NCBI RefSeq assembly: GCF_007830735.1
Contig: NZ_VLLN01000015.1
Span: 37,057-101,056 of the forward strand
DNA: 64,000 bases
Reading direction: 5' to 3'
Source: Geobacter argillaceus
GTDB taxonomy: Bacteria; Desulfobacterota; Desulfuromonadia; Geobacterales; DSM-12255
The notes beneath the pieces are model-generated. The model worked only from the letters and a program-made list of their open reading frames with translations. It ran no database searches and was not told the origin of the DNA. This document shows positions 54,028 to 63,163 of the stretch, piece after piece (positions within the stretch are counted from its first letter, which is position 1; each line of letters starts with the position of its first letter). Position numbers and translations under genes: made by a program.

Positions 54028-55766
54028 CGGGGCTTACGCTCTTTACCCGGCACCTGCGAGGGAAAGGGTTGCTTATCGCCGCCCTGTGCCTGCTCGGCCT
54101 GGCCAGCGCCGCAACCTCCCTGGCCTCCCCCCTGATCGGCAAGAGCTTTATCGATTCCGTGGTCGGGAAGCAGAACTTTGCCCTGGTGCCACGCATTGCC
54201 CTGGCACTTCTCGGACTGGCGGTTGCCGATCTCATCCTGGGAACGTGCACGCGTCAGGTTCACGCACGGCTCTCGGCCGGGGTCCTGGTGGAAATCCGCG
54301 AGCGTCTGTTTGCCCAATGTCTGCATGCCCCCCTGGCGGAGATGGAACGGTTCCGCCAGGGCGACCTGCTGAACCGGTTTGGCTCCGACATCCCCAAGAT
54401 TCAGACACTGCTGGTGGACGGTGTTCTGGGATTCTTCCAGAACCTCCTCTTTCTCGTCGTGGCCGCCGCGATCCTTCTGCGTCTGTCGGCTGTGTTGGCG
54501 CTCTGGAGTTTTCTGGGGCTGGTCATTGCCCTGGCCATCACGGCATCGTTCCGCAGACCGGTGGAACAGGGGACCCGCAGGGTACGCGATGCCATGGTCG
54601 ACTTGTCCCATTTCCTTACCGAGCGCCTCGGCGCCCTGCGGGCAGTGCGTCTCCAGGGAGCGCAGGCAGAGGACCGGCATGCGTTTGCCGCCCATAATGC
54701 TACCCTCGTTCACCGGTTGCTGAGATTCCAGACCCTCGATTCCGCCGCCTCCGGATTCCCGGCCCTGGCACTGACCGCGAGTCTTGCCTGGATCTATCTC
54801 CTTGGCGGAAGGCTTATCGAAGGCGGCACCATCAGCCTGGGAACGTTCGTGGCATTTGTCCTCTATCAGGGACGTCTTGTCGGCCCGGCCACGGGATTAC
54901 TGGGGTTGCTGCGAAATATCCAGGAAGCGCGGGTCAGCCTCGAGCGGGTGGTCGAACTCCTGGCAATTGACTCTATTGTCACTGCCCCCTCCCCACCAGG
55001 CCGGACTGAGCCGGGCGGTATTGTCTTTGAGGACGTCAGTTTCGCCTATGCCGGCTCCCCTCCGGTTTTGAACAAGTTAGATCTGCAGGTCTCGCCGGGG
55101 GAGCGCGTGGCGGTTTTCGGGATATCGGGGGAAGGAAAATCGACCCTGGTGCAGTTGCTGTTCGGCCTGCGCACCCCGCACACGGGGCAGATATCGGTTG
55201 GCCCCGCCGTTGCTGATGCGCAGGCACGGCTCGGGTATGCCGGGTGCGATCCCTTTCTGCTGCACGCGACGGTTGCCGAGAACCTGCGGTATGGCAACCA
55301 GGGAATCAGCGATACGGAATTGCACCTGGCAGCCTCCCTGGCAGAAGCCCACCGGTTTATCTCCGTACTGCCCGACGGCTACCGGACAATCATCGGCGGC
55401 CGGGGGCTGGCGCTCTCCGACGGGCAACGACAGCGCATTGGGCTGGTCAGGCTCATCCTGCGTAACCCGGCGATTCTGGTCCTCGACGAGGCCTTCTCGG
55501 CGCTCGATCCCGAAACCGAAGCCAAGATCCGGCAGAATCTGTTCAGCCATTTTCCCGACCGTACGTTTCTGGTCATCACCCACCGCCTGCACGGTCTGAA
55601 TGAATTCGACCGCCTTTTTCTCATGAAGGCGGGTCAACTACGACAGGTCGACGGTCAGGAACTGAGCGCCGAGCTTGGCGGCACGGCATTTCGACAAGCC
55701 GCGTCGAATCTGGTCGCGCTCGATCAGGTCCGCACCCTCAGGCAATCGGCGGACAGGCGACCATGA
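54021..55766 (+). CDS. qhpF: ABC-type exporter for the QHNDH gamma subunit
   Basis: A 581-residue half-transporter: six membrane helices (about 15-300) then a nucleotide-binding domain with Walker A 'GISGEGKSTLVQL' (about residue 370), signature 'LSDGQRQRIG' and Walker B 'AILVLDEAFSAL'. It forms a homodimer in the inner membrane. In Paracoccus the corresponding protein is needed for export of modified QhpC. Overlaps with both neighbours (7 bases with the UbiU-like gene, 4 with qhpE) show tight coupling. No accessory peptidase domain is fused to it. Confidence 0.9.
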   Translation: MLTGLTLFTRHLRGKGLLIAALCLLGLASAATSLASPLIGKSFIDSVVGKQNFALVPRIALALLGLAVADLILGTCTRQVHARLSAGVLVEIRERLFAQCLHAPLAEMERFRQGDLLNRFGSDIPKIQTLLVDGVLGFFQNLLFLVVAAAILLRLSAVLALWSFLGLVIALAITASFRRPVEQGTRRVRDAMVDLSHFLTERLGALRAVRLQGAQAEDRHAFAAHNATLVHRLLRFQTLDSAASGFPALALTASLAWIYLLGGRLIEGGTISLGTFVAFVLYQGRLVGPATGLLGLLRNIQEARVSLERVVELLAIDSIVTAPSPPGRTEPGGIVFEDVSFAYAGSPPVLNKLDLQVSPGERVAVFGISGEGKSTLVQLLFGLRTPHTGQISVGPAVADAQARLGYAGCDPFLLHATVAENLRYGNQGISDTELHLAASLAEAHRFISVLPDGYRTIIGGRGLALSDGQRQRIGLVRLILRNPAILVLDEAFSALDPETEAKIRQNLFSHFPDRTFLVITHRLHGLNEFDRLFLMKAGQLRQVDGQELSAELGGTAFRQAASNLVALDQVRTLRQSADRRP

Positions 55767-56431
55767 AACGCACCGCCAAAAATACGCGGCTCCGGATCGG
55801 GGTCATCGATACCGGGATAAACCCCTGGCACTCCCATGTCAGAGGCGGCGTGTACGGCTGTCGCATCTTTCTCGACGGCCGGGGCAAGGTTCGGGAAGAC
55901 GACGATTTCCGCGATCTGGTCGGCCACGGCACTGCGGTAGCCGGAATTCTCCGTCAGCAGCTCTCCGACCTGGAGATCTTTTCGGTCAGGGTGTTCGAGC
56001 ATGATCTCACCTCCTATCCCTCGCTGGTGGCGCGCGCCGTCCTGCGGGCCGCAGCCGAGGGGTGCTCGCTCCTGAACCTGAGCCTGGGCATGTCCCCCGG
56101 TCCCGGCTCCGACCTCCTCACCATGGCCTGCACGGAGGTACTCGCGGCCGGATGCACCATCGTTGCTGCGGGTCGTCCCGACAGTTCTCAGGTGTTACCG
56201 GCCTCGATCCCCGGGGTATTGGGCACGATAGCCGACGACCTGGTTCCGGTGGGCGAAATCTCAGTGGACCATGGCAGGCGATACCCCTATGCCGCATCAG
56301 GGAGCCCGCGGGATCTTGAAGGGGTGAAGAGATCGGACAACCTCTGGGGGAACTCCTTTGCCTGTGCCCGGGTGACGGCGCATATCGCCAGGTTTGGCCC
56401 GAGTACCAGAGCGCATCGATTGGTGCAGTGA
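55763..56431 (+). CDS. qhpE: Subtilisin-like protease that removes the gamma subunit leader
   Basis: A 222-residue subtilase with the triad in order: Asp in 'GVIDTGINPWHSH' (about residue 16), His in 'LVGHGTAVAGIL' (about 56) and Ser in 'WGNSFACARV' (about 197). It has no signal peptide, so it acts in the cytoplasm like Paracoccus QhpE, which cuts the QhpC leader after cross-link formation. It is much shorter than secreted subtilisins. ATGA overlap with qhpF. Confidence 0.92.
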   Translation: MKRTAKNTRLRIGVIDTGINPWHSHVRGGVYGCRIFLDGRGKVREDDDFRDLVGHGTAVAGILRQQLSDLEIFSVRVFEHDLTSYPSLVARAVLRAAAEGCSLLNLSLGMSPGPGSDLLTMACTEVLAAGCTIVAAGRPDSSQVLPASIPGVLGTIADDLVPVGEISVDHGRRYPYAASGSPRDLEGVKRSDNLWGNSFACARVTAHIARFGPSTRAHRLVQ

Positions 56432-56511
56432 CTATTCGTTTCCGCGGTAGCAACGAAACTATTCCATCATTCAACAGATCAATCGCCTATCCGGAAGAGA
56501 GGAGTAATGGC

Positions 56512-58245
56512 ATGGACAGGATTTTGCGCATTGACATGGGAGCATCGGGAGGTCCGACGGCCGCCGTTGAACCGGCAGGTGAGTACGAGGGATTGGGGGG
56601 ACGGGGATTGACCTCACTGCTGGTGGCAAGGGAGGTGCATCCGCTGGCCCATCCGTTGGGGGCGGAGAACAAGCTCGTCATTGCCCCGGGACTCTTGAGC
56701 GGAACTTCCGGCGCCATGACCGGCAGACTGTCGGTCGGGTGCAAGAGCCCGCTGACCGGGACCATCAAGGAGTCGAACGCCGGTGGCCAGGCCGCCCAGG
56801 TCCTGGCACGGCTCGGATATGCCGCCATCGTTCTCGAAGGGAAGCCGGTCGGCGACGATCTCTACACGATTTACCTCAACAAGGATGGGGTCCGAATCCA
56901 GGTGGACAATGGCCTGAAAGGGTTGGACAACTACCCGCTGGTCGAGACGCTGCGCCGGACATACGGTGACAAGGTGGCCTACATGACCATCGGCACGGCG
57001 GGTGAGCGGCGGCTCCTGGCAGCCTCCATCGCCTGCACCGATCCGGAGCTCCGCCCGACCCGCCACTGCGGGCGTGGAGGGGTTGGCGCCGTCATGGGCG
57101 CAAAGAAGGTGAAGGCGATCATCCTCGACGATGCCGGCATGAATATACGCACGCCGAAAGAACCGGAACGATTCCGGGACGCCAACCGGAAGTTCGTCGA
57201 GGGGTTGCGCAAGCATCCGGTCACTGGCGAAGGGCTGCCGGCCTTCGGCACCAACGTCCTGACCAACGTCCTGAATGAGGCGGGAGGCTACCCTACGCGC
57301 AATTTCAAGGCCGGCCAGTTCGAAAACGCCGCACAACTGAGCGGCGAGGCGTTGGCGGAACTGGAGATAAAGCGCGGCGGCTCGGCTACCCACGGCTGCC
57401 ACCGGGGGTGCGTGATCCAGTGTTCGGGCATATTCAACGACAAGGATGGCAACTACGTCACCAAGCAGCCGGAGTACGAGACGGTCTGGGCCCACGGCGG
57501 CCACTGCGGCATCTCCGATCTGGATACGGTGGCCCGTTTCGACTATATGGAAGACAACATCGGTCTCGACACCATCGAAATGGGGGTAACCATCGGGGTG
57601 GCCATGGATGCGGGACTTGTCGCCTTCGGGGATGGGGAGGCAGCGATCGGGCTCGTGGAGGAGGTGGCTAAGGGAACTCCCCTTGGCCGGATTCTCGGCT
57701 GCGGGGCGGAAATAACCGGCAAGGTTCTCGGCGTGGAACGGGTTCCGGTCGTCAAGGGGCAGGCCCTTCCGGCCTATGACCCGCGGGCGGTCCAGGGGAT
57801 GGGGGTCACCTACGCAACGAGCACCATGGGGGCCGACCATACGGCCGGCTACGCGGTAGCCACCAACATCCTGAAGATCGGCGGCGATGTGGATCCGCTC
57901 AAGGCCGAAGGGCAGGCTGAACTATCCCGGAACCTGCAGATTGCGACGGCGGCCATTGATGCTACCGGTATGTGCCTGTTTGTCGCCATGGCCATAATGG
58001 ACCAGCCGGAGACGTTCCAGGCCCTGCTTGACATGCTCTCGGCCTGTTCCGGACGCCCCATGGTAGCGGACGTATTTTCTGCGCTGGGCACGAAGATCCT
58101 TGCCGCCGAGCGGGACTTCAACACCCGCGCCGGCTTCTCAAAGGCCCACGACCGGCTGCCGCGCTTTTTCTACAACGAGTCGGTGGCACCTCACAATCTC
58201 TCCTTTCTGGTGAAGGATGAGGATTTGGACAGGGTGTTCGACTGA
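56512..58245 (+). CDS. aor: Aldehyde:ferredoxin oxidoreductase (tungsten, AOR family)
   Basis: A 577-residue AOR. The N-terminal pterin-binding domain ('GLGGRGLTSLLVAREVHP', 'GLLSGTSGAMTGRLSVG', 'SNAGGQAAQVLARLGY') is followed by Cys ligands of a [4Fe-4S] cluster in 'CHRGCVIQCSGIF' (about residues 296-308), and a further Cys near the end ('DATGMCLFVA'). It oxidises aldehydes to acids with ferredoxin. Here it would take the aldehyde released by the amine dehydrogenase, although that enzyme is periplasmic and this one is cytoplasmic. The Cys spacing C-x3-C-x3-C differs from the classical C-x2-C-x3-C. The ATG at 56512 follows GAGAGGAG. Confidence 0.9.
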   Translation: MDRILRIDMGASGGPTAAVEPAGEYEGLGGRGLTSLLVAREVHPLAHPLGAENKLVIAPGLLSGTSGAMTGRLSVGCKSPLTGTIKESNAGGQAAQVLARLGYAAIVLEGKPVGDDLYTIYLNKDGVRIQVDNGLKGLDNYPLVETLRRTYGDKVAYMTIGTAGERRLLAASIACTDPELRPTRHCGRGGVGAVMGAKKVKAIILDDAGMNIRTPKEPERFRDANRKFVEGLRKHPVTGEGLPAFGTNVLTNVLNEAGGYPTRNFKAGQFENAAQLSGEALAELEIKRGGSATHGCHRGCVIQCSGIFNDKDGNYVTKQPEYETVWAHGGHCGISDLDTVARFDYMEDNIGLDTIEMGVTIGVAMDAGLVAFGDGEAAIGLVEEVAKGTPLGRILGCGAEITGKVLGVERVPVVKGQALPAYDPRAVQGMGVTYATSTMGADHTAGYAVATNILKIGGDVDPLKAEGQAELSRNLQIATAAIDATGMCLFVAMAIMDQPETFQALLDMLSACSGRPMVADVFSALGTKILAAERDFNTRAGFSKAHDRLPRFFYNESVAPHNLSFLVKDEDLDRVFD

Positions 58246-58311
58246 CCAACTTCTATATACGTAGGACAATGGTTCCAGATCTGACGGAAAAGTAAAAAAG
58301 GATTCAGGATA

Positions 58312-58350
58312 CCGCCCGGGGCCGCCAGTGCCACTGGCGGTCCCGGGCGG
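58312..58350 (+). terminator. Strong GC hairpin after the AOR gene
   Basis: ccgcccggggccgccagtg pairs with cactggcggtcccgggcgg over 19 positions with one G-T wobble, leaving almost no loop. It has no U tract, but it separates this gene set from the next promoter and probably ends or slows the transcript. Confidence 0.6.
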
Positions 58351-58417
58351 ATGTGAACAAGTTGCCTGACCGGTTGCAACGCACCATCCTGCCCGCAGAG
58401 GAGTTATTTTTGTTGTA

Positions 58418-58572
58418 GACGATATATCGTCATGCCGACTAAATATCGTCGAATATTCAATGACGCCTTCAGAAGACTTCCCCATCACATTCTCATTAAT
58501 ATTCCAACCGTTACCTGATGATACCGTCTGGGTGGCTGGTGTTGCCGCCACGCAATCCAACGAAATATCGTC
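58418..58572. promoter_or_regulatory. ATATCGTC enhancer sites of the second sigma-54 promoter
   Basis: GACGATATATCGTC (58418-58431) is a perfect 14-bp palindrome. Half sites AATATCGTC recur at about 58442-58450 and 58564-58572. They lie 100-250 bases upstream of a -24/-12 promoter, the usual position for an enhancer-binding protein. No gene is seen in 58351-58836. Confidence 0.65.
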
Positions 58573-58668
58573 GTTGTGTGCCCATGACCAGCTCACACAA
58601 AACACAATTTAAAAACAAAAACACAATAAATTCGGTTTGTTGAGCAATTATGGGGCGGCATATTGATT

Positions 58669-58686
58669 GTGGCACACAGAATGCAA
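58669..58686 (+). promoter_or_regulatory. Sigma-54 (-24/-12) promoter of the activase operon
   Basis: TGGCAC (58670-58675) followed by ATGCA (58681-58685), with GG and GC 10 bases apart, fits the -24/-12 pattern. The first gene starts at 58837. Confidence 0.65.
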
Positions 58687-58836
58687 AACAATATTTTAAG
58701 ATTGCCGAATAGCGACTGCGGACCCTTTAACAACAGAACTCGGGCAGAGCTCGACTCTCGAACGAACAGAACGCGTATCCCATTGCCCTGGCTGATTTGA
58801 GCGGCGAGCTGCTCACGAAATAAGAGGCATGAACGA

Positions 58837-59619
58837 ATGTTGAAACCGGTGTTTGTCGGTCTAGATATGGGGGCATCAAGAACCAAGGTTGCGGTTATCG
58901 ATCCCCAAGGACAACTGAACGGCCACGCGGTCAGGAAGTCAGGTGTCGACTTTGCGGCGACCGCGTCCGCCTGCCTGGATGACTCGCTGGCGATGGCCGG
59001 CGCCAATCGCGACGACATCGTCCGGGCCGTCTCCACCGGCTATGGCCGGGCCAATGTCGCCTTTGTCACAAAGGAGAGCAAGACGGAAATCGGCTGCATT
59101 GCCAAGGGGTGCCACCACTATTTTCCCGAGGCTATCACCGTCATCGACATCGGCGGTCAGGACAACAAGATCGTCAAGCTGGACAGCAATGGCCGTCGCA
59201 GCAGCTTCAAGATGAACCGCAAGTGTGCGGCCGGCACCGGTGCCTTTATCGAGGAGATGGCGAGCCGCCTCGACCTCCCCCTGGAACGGATGAACGACCT
59301 GGCTCGACAGTCGGAAGATATGGTCAAGCTCGGCAGCTACTGCACGGTGTTCTCGGCCACGGAAGTCCTGGAGAGCATCCGCAACGGCAAGAAGGTGAGC
59401 GACATCGTCAAGGGGATCTTCTACTCGGTCATCAAAAGGGTCCTGGAGATGGACTCCCTCACCGAGCGGGTCGTCATGACCGGCGGGGTGGTGGCGCACA
59501 ACCCCTACATCGTCGAGATGGTCGGGGAGATGATCGGCAGGCCGGTGATGGTTCCCGCATATCCCCAGCTGGCCGGCGCCATCGGCGCGGCACTCTACGC
59601 CCTGGATGAAAAAGGGTAG
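58837..59619 (+). CDS. BcrA/BadF/HgdC-type ATPase (activator of 2-hydroxyacyl-CoA dehydratase)
   Basis: A 260-residue activase with the ASKHA ATPase fold: 'GLDMGASRTKVAVID' (about residues 8-22), 'TVIDIGGQDNKIVKLD', 'GTGAFIEEMASRL' and 'VVMTGGVVAHNPYI'. Two conserved Cys (Cys130 in 'RKCAAGTG', Cys169 in 'SYCTVFSATEV'), 39 apart, bridge the [4Fe-4S] cluster at the dimer interface. It injects a low-potential electron into the dehydratase with ATP hydrolysis. It precedes the dehydratase gene by 118 bases. Confidence 0.92.
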   Translation: MLKPVFVGLDMGASRTKVAVIDPQGQLNGHAVRKSGVDFAATASACLDDSLAMAGANRDDIVRAVSTGYGRANVAFVTKESKTEIGCIAKGCHHYFPEAITVIDIGGQDNKIVKLDSNGRRSSFKMNRKCAAGTGAFIEEMASRLDLPLERMNDLARQSEDMVKLGSYCTVFSATEVLESIRNGKKVSDIVKGIFYSVIKRVLEMDSLTERVVMTGGVVAHNPYIVEMVGEMIGRPVMVPAYPQLAGAIGAALYALDEKG

Positions 59620-59624
59620 TCCCA

Positions 59625-59710
59625 AGTAGGTTGGGTTAGCGATAGCGTAACCCAACGAGCAACGCTGCTATGTTGGGTTACGGCGATACAACCGCCTAAC
59701 CCAACCTACT
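59625..59710. repeat. Small nested palindromic repeat (gtaggttgggtta type)
   Basis: The outer arms agtaggttgggttag (59625-59639) and ctaacccaacctact (59696-59710) are exact inverse copies, with gtaacccaac/gttgggttac arms within. It has the look of a REP/MITE-like repeat inserted between two operon genes. Confidence 0.7.
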
Positions 59711-59737
59711 GAATTATGGATTCAGAAGGAGACAGTA

Positions 59738-60985
59738 ATGGCTGAAGAGGGCAAGACGGTGCGCAAGAAAATTCAGGCCACTGACCGGATGAACAAGATC
59801 ATGGCCGATTACTTTTACGGCTTGAACGAGGCGGCAACCAGCAAGACACAAAAGGTTGCCTGGTGCACCAGCGTTGGCCCGGCGGAACTGCTCAGGGCCA
59901 TGGGGTTCGCCGTTCACTTCCCGGAAAATCATGCGGCCATGCTCGGCGCCACGCGCCTCTCAACCGATCTGATCCCGGCGGCCAACGCCATCGGCTACTC
60001 GCCGGATATCTGCTCCTACCTCACGGCCGACATCGGCGCCTACCTGAACGGGACCACCCCGCTGGCCAAGGCCTACCCGGGAATCGAATCCGTGCCCAGG
60101 CCCGACGTATTGATCTACAACACCAACCAGTGCCGCGACGTGCAGGATTGGTTCGCCTGGTATGCCAAGGAACTGGGGGTTCCGGTCATCGGCATCACCT
60201 CCCCCAAAAACGTCAACGAAGTGACCACAGCCCATATCGACGATGTGGCGCGGCAGATGGCGGACCTGGTCCCGACGCTGGAGGAGATCTCCGGGGCCAG
60301 GCTGGACATGGAGAGGCTCCGGGAAACAGTGGCCCTCTCCCGGGAGTGCACCGAACTGTGGAAGAGGGTCCTGGAGACCGCCACCGCCGCCCCTGCACCG
60401 CTCACCTTCTTTGACGGTACCATCCATATGGGACCGGCTGTGGTCCTGCGGGGCACCCGGGAGGCCATCGACTACTATAAGGTGCTCCTGGCCGAACTGG
60501 AGCAGCGGATCGCCGCAGGGGTGGGAGCGGTCGAAGAGGAACGGCATCGCATCTACTGGGACGGCATGCCGGTCTGGGGCCGCCTGCGGCAGCATTCGGA
60601 GCTATTCTCCGGTCTGCGGGCGAACGTTATCGCCTCCACCTATTGCAGCAGCTGGATCTTCCCCTCCTTTGACGAGAACGATCCGTTGCGCAGCATGGCC
60701 AAGGCCTACCTGGAACTCTTCATCGTCCGCTCCGACGCCTACAAGGAAACGTACATCCAGGAGATGCTGCAGAAGTTCCGGATCGACGGGATCATCTACC
60801 ACGACGCCAAGACCTGCCCCTACAACTCCAACAGCCGCTACGGCATGCCCCAGCGGCTGGAAGCGGCAACCGGCATCCCCAGCCTGGTCATCTCCGGCGA
60901 CCTGAACGACCTGCGCTGCGTATCCGACGAGCAGACCAAGACCAACGTGGAAGCATTCATTGAACAGCTTGAGGAGGGGAAATAA
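59738..60985 (+). CDS. 2-hydroxyacyl-CoA dehydratase / benzoyl-CoA reductase BcrB-BcrC-like subunit
   Basis: A 415-residue protein of the HgdB/BcrB-BcrC family: 'VAWCTSVGPAELLRAMGFAVHFPEN' (by position about 39-63), 'GYSPDICSYLTADIGAY' and 'HDAKTCPYNSNSRYG' (about 358-372) carry the Cys ligands of a [4Fe-4S] cluster. These proteins reduce a CoA thioester by a radical mechanism, driven by the activase upstream. Only one dehydratase-like subunit is present, whereas characterised enzymes are heterodimers, so a homodimer or a distantly coded partner is needed. AAGGAGA precedes the ATG. Confidence 0.88.
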   Translation: MAEEGKTVRKKIQATDRMNKIMADYFYGLNEAATSKTQKVAWCTSVGPAELLRAMGFAVHFPENHAAMLGATRLSTDLIPAANAIGYSPDICSYLTADIGAYLNGTTPLAKAYPGIESVPRPDVLIYNTNQCRDVQDWFAWYAKELGVPVIGITSPKNVNEVTTAHIDDVARQMADLVPTLEEISGARLDMERLRETVALSRECTELWKRVLETATAAPAPLTFFDGTIHMGPAVVLRGTREAIDYYKVLLAELEQRIAAGVGAVEEERHRIYWDGMPVWGRLRQHSELFSGLRANVIASTYCSSWIFPSFDENDPLRSMAKAYLELFIVRSDAYKETYIQEMLQKFRIDGIIYHDAKTCPYNSNSRYGMPQRLEAATGIPSLVISGDLNDLRCVSDEQTKTNVEAFIEQLEEGK

Positions 60986-60986
60986 G

Positions 60987-63083
60987 ATGTCACACCAGCT
61001 TGACGCACTGTTCAGCCCGAAAGGAGTGGCCATCATCGGCGCCTCCACCAAGGAACTGTCCATCGGCAACGTCATCACCAAAAACCTGCAAACCTACGGG
61101 TACAAAGGGGCCATCTACCCGATCAACCCCAGCGCCCCGGACATCCGCGGCATCAAGGCGTACAGGAACCTGGCCGAGATTCCCGGCGAGGTTGATCTGG
61201 CCCACATCATCATCCCCAGCAGCCAGGTCCCCCAGGCCATGGAAGAGTGCGGCCAGAAGGGGATCAAGGCGGTCATCATCAACTCCGCCGGCTTCAGCGA
61301 GATGGGGGAGGAAGGGGCCAGGCTCCAGGCGGAATTCCTCGCCACGGCCAAGAAGTACGGCGTGCGGGTCTTCGGTCCCAACTGCCAGGGGGTCATCAAC
61401 TCCGATCCTGAGCTGAATGCGTACTGCAACTTCACCTTCACCTACCCGGAGCCGGGCTACATCTCGGTGGTGGCGCTCTCCGGCGGGGTCGGCGCCCTGA
61501 TCATGCAGGCCCTGGCCGACCTGGGGATCGGCCAGCGGCTCTACGCCTCCAACGGCAACGCCTGCGACGTCTCCATCCCCGAGATCGTCCGCTACTACGG
61601 CCAGGACGAGGGGACCAAAGCGGTCATCCTCTACACCGAAGGGTTCTCCAATCCCCGCGAGTTCCTCGAAGTGGCCAAAGAGGTCACCGCCCGAAAGCCG
61701 ATCCTGGCCATGAAGGCCGGCCGGACCGAGCAGGGGGCCAAGGCGGCCTCCTCCCACACCGGTTCCCTGGCCGGGGTGGATATCGCCACCGAACTGATCT
61801 TCGAAAAGACCGGCATCCTCTCCTTCACCGACGAAGGGGAAATGGCGAGGGCCGCCATGGCCTTCGCCACCCAGCCGATCCCCAAGGGGAACCGGGTCGG
61901 GATCATCACCAACACCGGCGGCCCGGCCGTCATCGCCACCGACGTCCTGGTTGCCTGCGGCCTGGACGTGCCGAAGATTTCTGAAAGCTCCATCGAGCGG
62001 CTGAAAGGGACCCAGCTTCCCGAAGCGGCCCTGGAGAACCCGATCGACGTAGTGGCCACCGCCGGCGGCCCCCACTTCCGCGGTGCCCTGGACGTGCTCA
62101 TCGACGAAGAGAGCGTGGACAGCATCTTCATCAACTTCGTCACCGCACCGTTCACCGACACCCACGAGGTGGCCCGGCAGATCGTCGAGGTCAGCAAGCT
62201 CGCCAGAAAGCCGATCGTCTGCAACTTCATGACCGACCTCAGCCAGGAGCGGTTCCAGATCACCCGGGACATCCTGAAAAAAGGCGGGGTCCCGTTCTAC
62301 GCCAACCCGAGCGACGCGGCCAAGGCGCTGGGCGCCCTCACCAGGTACGGCCTGCTCAAGCAGCGCGACATCGGTCAGGCAGAGACCTTTAGCGGCGTTG
62401 ACCGTGCCAGTGCCAGGGCGATCATCGAGCAGGCACAGCAGGCCGGCCGCAGCGTTCTTCCCGCCAGCGACGTCTACACGATCTTCGAGGCGTACGGCAT
62501 CCCGGTGGCCGGCTGGCTGGTGGTGGAAAACGCCGAGGAGGCCGTTTTCGCCGCCGGCAAGATCGGCTACCCAGTGGTGGTCAAGGTGGACAGCGAGGAG
62601 ATCGACCATAAGAGCGACATGGGCGGGGTTAGCGTCAACCTGAAGGACGGCGCAGCGGTCCGTGCCGCGGTGGAGGATATGCAGAACCGCCTCGGGCATT
62701 TCGGGAAGCTTCGCTTCTTTGTCCAGCAGTTCCTCCCCGGCGGGCGCGAGCTGATCATCGGCGCCACTGCCGAAAGGGAGCTGGGGCACCTGGTGATGTT
62801 CGGGCTGGGGGGCATCTACGTCGAAGTGCTGAAGGACGTGGCGTTCAAGATCGCGCCGGTGACAAAGGTTGAGGCCGGGGAGATGCTGGCGAGCCTGAAG
62901 ACCGCGGCCCTCCTGGACGGTGTCCGGGGCGAGAAGGGGGTCGACAAGGAGAGGATCGTCAACCTGATCCAGCGCGTCTCCCAGCTCCTCATTGACCTGC
63001 CGATGATCCAGGAGATGGACATGAACCCGATCATGGCGTTTGAGGACGGCGTGTACGCCGTGGATGGCAGGATCAGGATCTGA
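60987..63083 (+). CDS. ADP-forming acyl-CoA synthetase (acetate-CoA ligase, ADP-forming type)
   Basis: A 698-residue single-chain enzyme: CoA-binding domain (about 5-130, 'KGVAIIGASTKELSIGNV'), ligase middle with the phospho-His region ('AASSHTGSLAGVD', about residues 252-264) and a C-terminal ATP-grasp part ('GYPVVVKVDSEEIDHKSD', about 525-542). It links an acid and CoA, or the reverse with ATP gain. In this setting it could activate the acid made by the AOR or conserve energy from an acyl-CoA. The ATG at 60987 lies one base after the dehydratase stop, with GAGGAGGGG upstream. Confidence 0.93.
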   Translation: MSHQLDALFSPKGVAIIGASTKELSIGNVITKNLQTYGYKGAIYPINPSAPDIRGIKAYRNLAEIPGEVDLAHIIIPSSQVPQAMEECGQKGIKAVIINSAGFSEMGEEGARLQAEFLATAKKYGVRVFGPNCQGVINSDPELNAYCNFTFTYPEPGYISVVALSGGVGALIMQALADLGIGQRLYASNGNACDVSIPEIVRYYGQDEGTKAVILYTEGFSNPREFLEVAKEVTARKPILAMKAGRTEQGAKAASSHTGSLAGVDIATELIFEKTGILSFTDEGEMARAAMAFATQPIPKGNRVGIITNTGGPAVIATDVLVACGLDVPKISESSIERLKGTQLPEAALENPIDVVATAGGPHFRGALDVLIDEESVDSIFINFVTAPFTDTHEVARQIVEVSKLARKPIVCNFMTDLSQERFQITRDILKKGGVPFYANPSDAAKALGALTRYGLLKQRDIGQAETFSGVDRASARAIIEQAQQAGRSVLPASDVYTIFEAYGIPVAGWLVVENAEEAVFAAGKIGYPVVVKVDSEEIDHKSDMGGVSVNLKDGAAVRAAVEDMQNRLGHFGKLRFFVQQFLPGGRELIIGATAERELGHLVMFGLGGIYVEVLKDVAFKIAPVTKVEAGEMLASLKTAALLDGVRGEKGVDKERIVNLIQRVSQLLIDLPMIQEMDMNPIMAFEDGVYAVDGRIRI

Positions 63084-63163
63084 GTTCACCAGGCAGCTAC
63101 GGCCCTGTCAGGAGCTGTGGGCTGATTATGCAATTCACATCAGATAAAGGAGAAAAAACAGAG

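Noticed and set aside
60990..63089. A very long (699-codon) open frame on the minus strand
   Set aside because: It is exactly antisense to the ADP-forming acyl-CoA synthetase gene, is rich in His/Asp/Val/Gly as expected for a GC-rich shadow frame, and shows no domain.
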